A stretch of DNA of 64,000 nt from Sediminibacterium sp. (lineage in GTDB: Bacteria; Bacteroidota; Bacteroidia; B-17B0; Aurantibacillaceae): the NCBI GenBank assembly GCA_030054095.1, contig JASGCO010000009.1, positions 62,001 through 126,000 on the forward strand. The letters run 5' to 3'. Each line of letters begins with the position of its first letter. Positions within the stretch are counted from its first letter, which is position 1. This document shows positions 60,924-64,000 of the stretch, one piece after another. The position numbers and the translations under genes are program-made. The notes beneath the pieces are model-generated. The model was not told where the DNA came from. It ran no database searches and saw only the letters and a program-made list of their open reading frames with translations.

Positions 60924-62063
60924 CTAGTGTTCAAATGTATGAATATACTCCGACACATTTTTTTCGGAAACCGAAAACCTTTCCACAACTGTTTTTTGTA
61001 TTGCACTCCCCATTATCTGAAGTTTTGTCTTATCCGCATACACCTCTTCCAAAATCGTTTCGAGATAGGTTTCCGATTTGATGACAGGTATTAAAAACCC
61101 ATTTTCATTATTTCTGAAATAATCACTAAAATCGCCCACGTTTTCACATACAACACTTGGCTTGCCCATCAAAGCCATTTCTTTAACCGCCGAATTACTG
61201 GCATCGGTTAAAGACGGATTCAGCAACAGATCGCTGATTTGCATAAACTGCAGTACCTCTTTTGTAAAACCAATCATAAAAATGGTATCTTCTAACTGGT
61301 TGGCTTTTATATAGTCTTCCAATGCCTGTTTTTCCGACCCCTCATCCAGCACCAGCAACTTAATATCATATCCCTTCTCCTTAACCAGTTTCTTCACTAT
61401 AGGGAAAACAATATGATGGCGTTTTAATGGAATCAAACGTGAACACATCAGCAACACCAGTCGCGCGTTATACTTCTCCTTAAGTAACTTCACCGTATCC
61501 CATTCGGGGACCTGATAATGCGAGAAATCGTATAAATACTGCATCACATTTATTTTCTCTGCCCGGGCACCCTCATACTTTACCATATTCTCTTTTACTG
61601 AACGGGCGGGAACAATGATGCGTTTTGCCAAACGATTAATCACCTTGTCAAAAAACACTTCATTCCGGCTGATCTGATTTACCACTTTTATATCGTCAGA
61701 ATGCTGATAGTAATTAAAATGGTGCCGGTACACGATTACCTTTGGTTTTATAAAGTACTGCGCCAGAACCGCTATAAAGTTTGTATGTTGAAGATTAGAG
61801 AGTACCACGTTGATGCGATGCTTTTTGCAAAACCGGATCAGGAATGCCACCTGCTTCAGGTAATAAAGCCTGGATTTTGTTTTATCCACAGAGTGTGCAA
61901 AAACATGAACGCCCAACCGTTTCGCGTCATCATGAAAAACACCCGTTTCACAGGTGGTTAATAAGTACACCTCATATCCACTTCGGATTAGTTCCTGCAT
62001 CAGTGAATTAAACATCACAGTCCGTTGATTCGACGGATAATAATATAGCACCTTAGATCGCAT
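60924..62063 (-). CDS. Glycosyltransferase family 4 protein
   Basis: 379 residues, GT-B fold. The N-terminal half has VMFNSLMQELIRSGYEVYLLTT; the C-terminal half has LVLLMCSRLIPLKRHHIVFP, and ASNSAVKEMALMGKPSVVCENVGDFSD spread over the nucleotide-binding motif with Glu of EX7E. Probable cytosolic sugar transferase for the surface polysaccharide. Its start overlaps the upstream glycosyltransferase by 11 bases. Confidence 0.9.
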   Translation of the reverse strand: MRSKVLYYYPSNQRTVMFNSLMQELIRSGYEVYLLTTCETGVFHDDAKRLGVHVFAHSVDKTKSRLYYLKQVAFLIRFCKKHRINVVLSNLQHTNFIAVLAQYFIKPKVIVYRHHFNYYQHSDDIKVVNQISRNEVFFDKVINRLAKRIIVPARSVKENMVKYEGARAEKINVMQYLYDFSHYQVPEWDTVKLLKEKYNARLVLLMCSRLIPLKRHHIVFPIVKKLVKEKGYDIKLLVLDEGSEKQALEDYIKANQLEDTIFMIGFTKEVLQFMQISDLLLNPSLTDASNSAVKEMALMGKPSVVCENVGDFSDYFRNNENGFLIPVIKSETYLETILEEVYADKTKLQIMGSAIQKTVVERFSVSEKNVSEYIHTFEH

Positions 62064-63114
62064 GTATAATCTCCTGGTAACGCTGAACTGCCAGTTCTTC
62101 TGAATAGCGTGAAGAAATTTCGCGGAAAGCCGCGGAAAAAGATTGTTTTCGCTCAGCCGATAAATTTAAAAACCACTCTATCCTCTCCGCTATTTTCGCT
62201 TTATCCAGTTCTACAATAAACGCTTCATCTATCTGCCTGACTAATTGCCGGGTACCTGTCCAATCTGACACCAGCACTGGAACACCTGCCGCCATAGCCT
62301 CTATGGTTGATGTCGGAAAAGCATCCCCTCTGCTACAATGCAGCATTAAACAACATTCCCGTAATTTATCTGTAATACGATTGGTATGCCCGGTAAAAAC
62401 AATTTGTTTCCTGACACTATCCGGAATTCCAGATAAACACAGCTCCTTTGTTTCTTCATCCCACTCACCGACAATTTCAAGCAATAAAGATGTGTCAGGA
62501 GTCACTGCCGCAAAAGCCTCCAGCATTATATCCAATCCCTTATAGTATTTTCTGAATTCACCCGGTCCATTGGCGAGTACAAGCAGTTTTCGTGAGGTAG
62601 CGGCATAAGGAAGTTTATTAAGATCACTATGTCGCTCACGCTTAGGGCCTAAAAAACTCACTTCTACTTTTCCTTTAAAGTCGGGCAGTAATTTGTACAC
62701 CAATTCCTTCGCCATTTCACCCTCGCAAATTAACACATCGTAATTTTTTAACGCCCATAAATGAATGCGCGTAACAAAAGGCGAGTAGCGCCCAACATAT
62801 AAAAAGAACAACGTATGACTTCCCAGATGCACTGCCCATTTACGTTTCCGCATAAAGCGTAATTTTCTGGCAATAATCGGCGAAAAATGCAGATTATCCA
62901 CTAAAACCATATCGTAATCCTTAAGCGGATACAGCAACGCATTTACGAAAGAACTAAACATCCTGTATAAAATAGTTTTGTCTCTGTCCTGCCAACGCAT
63001 GATCTTATCCACCGGGTAAAATACAGCCGAAACCGATCTCGCCAAAAGATCGTGTAACGGATGCGGGCCAGGCCTACCGTGCAGATACAGTATTTTAGCG
63101 TTTTTCTCCGGCAT
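62053..63114 (-). CDS. Glycosyltransferase family 4 protein
   Basis: 353 residues, GT-B fold. ILYLHGRPGPHPLHDLLA opens the acceptor domain; KLLVLANGPGEFRKYYKGLD and SRGDAFPTSTIEAMAAGVPVLVSDWTG (in parts) are the donor-binding motifs, with the EAMAAGVPVL signature. It shares little with the next gene product and is a different enzyme. It overlaps genes at both ends (20 bases with the methyltransferase, 11 with the glycosyltransferase), as in a tightly translated operon. Confidence 0.9.
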   Translation of the reverse strand: MPEKNAKILYLHGRPGPHPLHDLLARSVSAVFYPVDKIMRWQDRDKTILYRMFSSFVNALLYPLKDYDMVLVDNLHFSPIIARKLRFMRKRKWAVHLGSHTLFFLYVGRYSPFVTRIHLWALKNYDVLICEGEMAKELVYKLLPDFKGKVEVSFLGPKRERHSDLNKLPYAATSRKLLVLANGPGEFRKYYKGLDIMLEAFAAVTPDTSLLLEIVGEWDEETKELCLSGIPDSVRKQIVFTGHTNRITDKLRECCLMLHCSRGDAFPTSTIEAMAAGVPVLVSDWTGTRQLVRQIDEAFIVELDKAKIAERIEWFLNLSAERKQSFSAAFREISSRYSEELAVQRYQEIIHAI

Positions 63115-63985
63115 AAATAAATGTGTTCCCGTACCTTACTGTAAAAAACGCAAGTCCTTTGCTAAACAACCCGATAAGATACTTTAGAAAAAGGCCAGGC
63201 GTTTTGCAACCTTTGATTGTTTCAGGATAAGGCCAACTGTTTTCTGTGGTTTGATAATGTACTGTTTTAAGTCCTAACTGTTCAAAAAAACGTATTTGGT
63301 TATCATAGTTACTGTAAAAAATATGAGTAGGAGCATGACTGGTTTCATAACTGCGGTGAAGTCGTTTCCTTATCCGAAGGTATAACCACTTTACGGCGTT
63401 TACCAGACTTTTATTACCTTCCAGAGGCCCCTCTACCAGCAGCACACCATTAGAGTTTAACTTACCTAACAAGGCCTTTCCCATTTCCACAGGCTCAGTA
63501 AAATGTTCCAGCACATTACTCAGTACAATTACATCGTAACGTTGCGCCGACTCAAAAAAAGCGTCCACTGTATAAAAACGTGTTTCGGGAATACTAACAT
63601 TTAATGCCTCAACTTGCGTTGCATTAAACTCAACGCCTTCAATAGCGATGTTCTGTTCTAATGCGTTAGACACAAATTGTCCGTTCCCACATCCAAAATC
63701 GACTACTTTGGCAGCTGTCCCTTTTAAACGAATCAGGGCAAATAAACGATCATAACTAAACCTGAGGCCGGGTTGCTTTTTATGACTATCTATCTTTGCT
63801 TTGGATACGCCTTGCTGATAAGAAGGCGGATACATTTTTTCCAAATCATCCCGGCTAGGGATAGGATCAACCATGATAAGACCGCATCCTGTACACGTTA
63901 AACAGGTAAATACCTTACTGTTGTATCTGTTTAAGGGTAACCCCGAATCCTGAACCGTTTTTGAACCACAAAAAAGACAAGCCAT
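63095..63985 (-). CDS. Zinc-ribbon class I methyltransferase of the polysaccharide locus
   Basis: 296 residues from the ATG at 63985 (MACLFCGSKTVQDSG); an in-frame TTG at 63997 adds four. The N-terminal cysteines (CLFC, CLTCTGC) form a zinc-ribbon-like module, followed by PSRDDLEKMYPPSYQ, the usual linker. SAM motif I is VVDFGCGNGQF, with YDVIVLSNVLEHF later. Such enzymes act as C- or O-methyltransferases on nucleotide sugars or glycans. It is the most upstream gene of the minus-strand operon within this window; the operon may continue beyond base 64000. Confidence 0.9.
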   Translation of the reverse strand: MACLFCGSKTVQDSGLPLNRYNSKVFTCLTCTGCGLIMVDPIPSRDDLEKMYPPSYQQGVSKAKIDSHKKQPGLRFSYDRLFALIRLKGTAAKVVDFGCGNGQFVSNALEQNIAIEGVEFNATQVEALNVSIPETRFYTVDAFFESAQRYDVIVLSNVLEHFTEPVEMGKALLGKLNSNGVLLVEGPLEGNKSLVNAVKWLYLRIRKRLHRSYETSHAPTHIFYSNYDNQIRFFEQLGLKTVHYQTTENSWPYPETIKGCKTPGLFLKYLIGLFSKGLAFFTVRYGNTFIYAGEKR

Positions 63986-64000
63986 ATCCGTATGCAATCG

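Noticed and set aside
1..64000. Prophage, insertion sequence, integrative element or known defence island
   Set aside because: No transposase, integrase, recombinase, capsid, restriction or CRISPR-associated gene was recognised on either strand.

Overview
The window is chromosomal DNA from a member of the Bacteroidota. The signs are two type IX secretion (T9SS) C-terminal domains (a CHU_C-type domain on a 1854-residue protein and a type A domain on a 697-residue protein), families typical of the phylum (DUF6089, DUF4476, tricorn-like S41 peptidase, vWA/MORN protein), promoter -7 boxes of the TAnnTTTG type (two with a TTTG -33 box at 19 bp), and no Shine-Dalgarno requirement. I cannot name the genus. 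No transposase, integrase, phage gene or CRISPR array is visible.

Layout. 1-3.2 kb: the start of a phospholipase D-like protein, a small frameshifted gene, a membrane-anchored SRPBCC protein and an ADP-ribosylglycohydrolase. 3.5-16 kb: housekeeping genes, namely a tricorn-like protease, saccharopine dehydrogenase family protein, FtsK, LolA, a DUF6089 barrel, and pyruvate dehydrogenase E1-alpha plus a double-lipoyl E2. 16.6-30.7 kb: envelope and secreted proteins (giant CHU_C protein, Tat-type superoxide dismutase with a biotin carrier protein, oligopeptide-binding lipoprotein with a membrane DnaJ protein, lipoproteins, a Crp/Fnr regulator). 31.3-38 kb: ClpP, a MORN-vWA protein, PheS, a TPR protein, an esterase and RNase R. 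38-49.4 kb: a degenerate ArsC-like protein, a TIKI/ChaN-like protein, a very large NtrY-like histidine kinase, a TMTC-like multi-pass protein with calcium-loop motifs, cupin, T9SS protein, tRNA-Leu and DUF4476.

49.4-64 kb is the accessory part. It opens with a two-gene unit encoding a PrnB-family heme enzyme (relative of the pyrrolnitrin ring-rearranging enzyme and of IDO/TDO) and a SpoIIAA/STAS-like protein. It continues as a surface-polysaccharide locus: four glycosyltransferases, two methyltransferases, two GT-C/polymerase-like membrane proteins, an acyltransferase, an asparagine-synthase-type amidotransferase and a transglutaminase-like protein, mostly in tightly packed minus-strand operons. 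One methyltransferase carries a G10 tract that could make it phase variable.

Three kinds of non-coding structure stand out. A ~310-bp repeat occurs twice, both times between convergent genes. A second ~130-180-bp repeat occurs three times and keeps a bulged stem although both arms have changed, which is covariation-like evidence for a folded element. A ~147-bp segment bounded by perfect 13-bp inverted repeats lies between the DUF6089 gene and pdhA. The strongest candidates for something undescribed are the orphan PrnB-like gene pair and these folded repeats.
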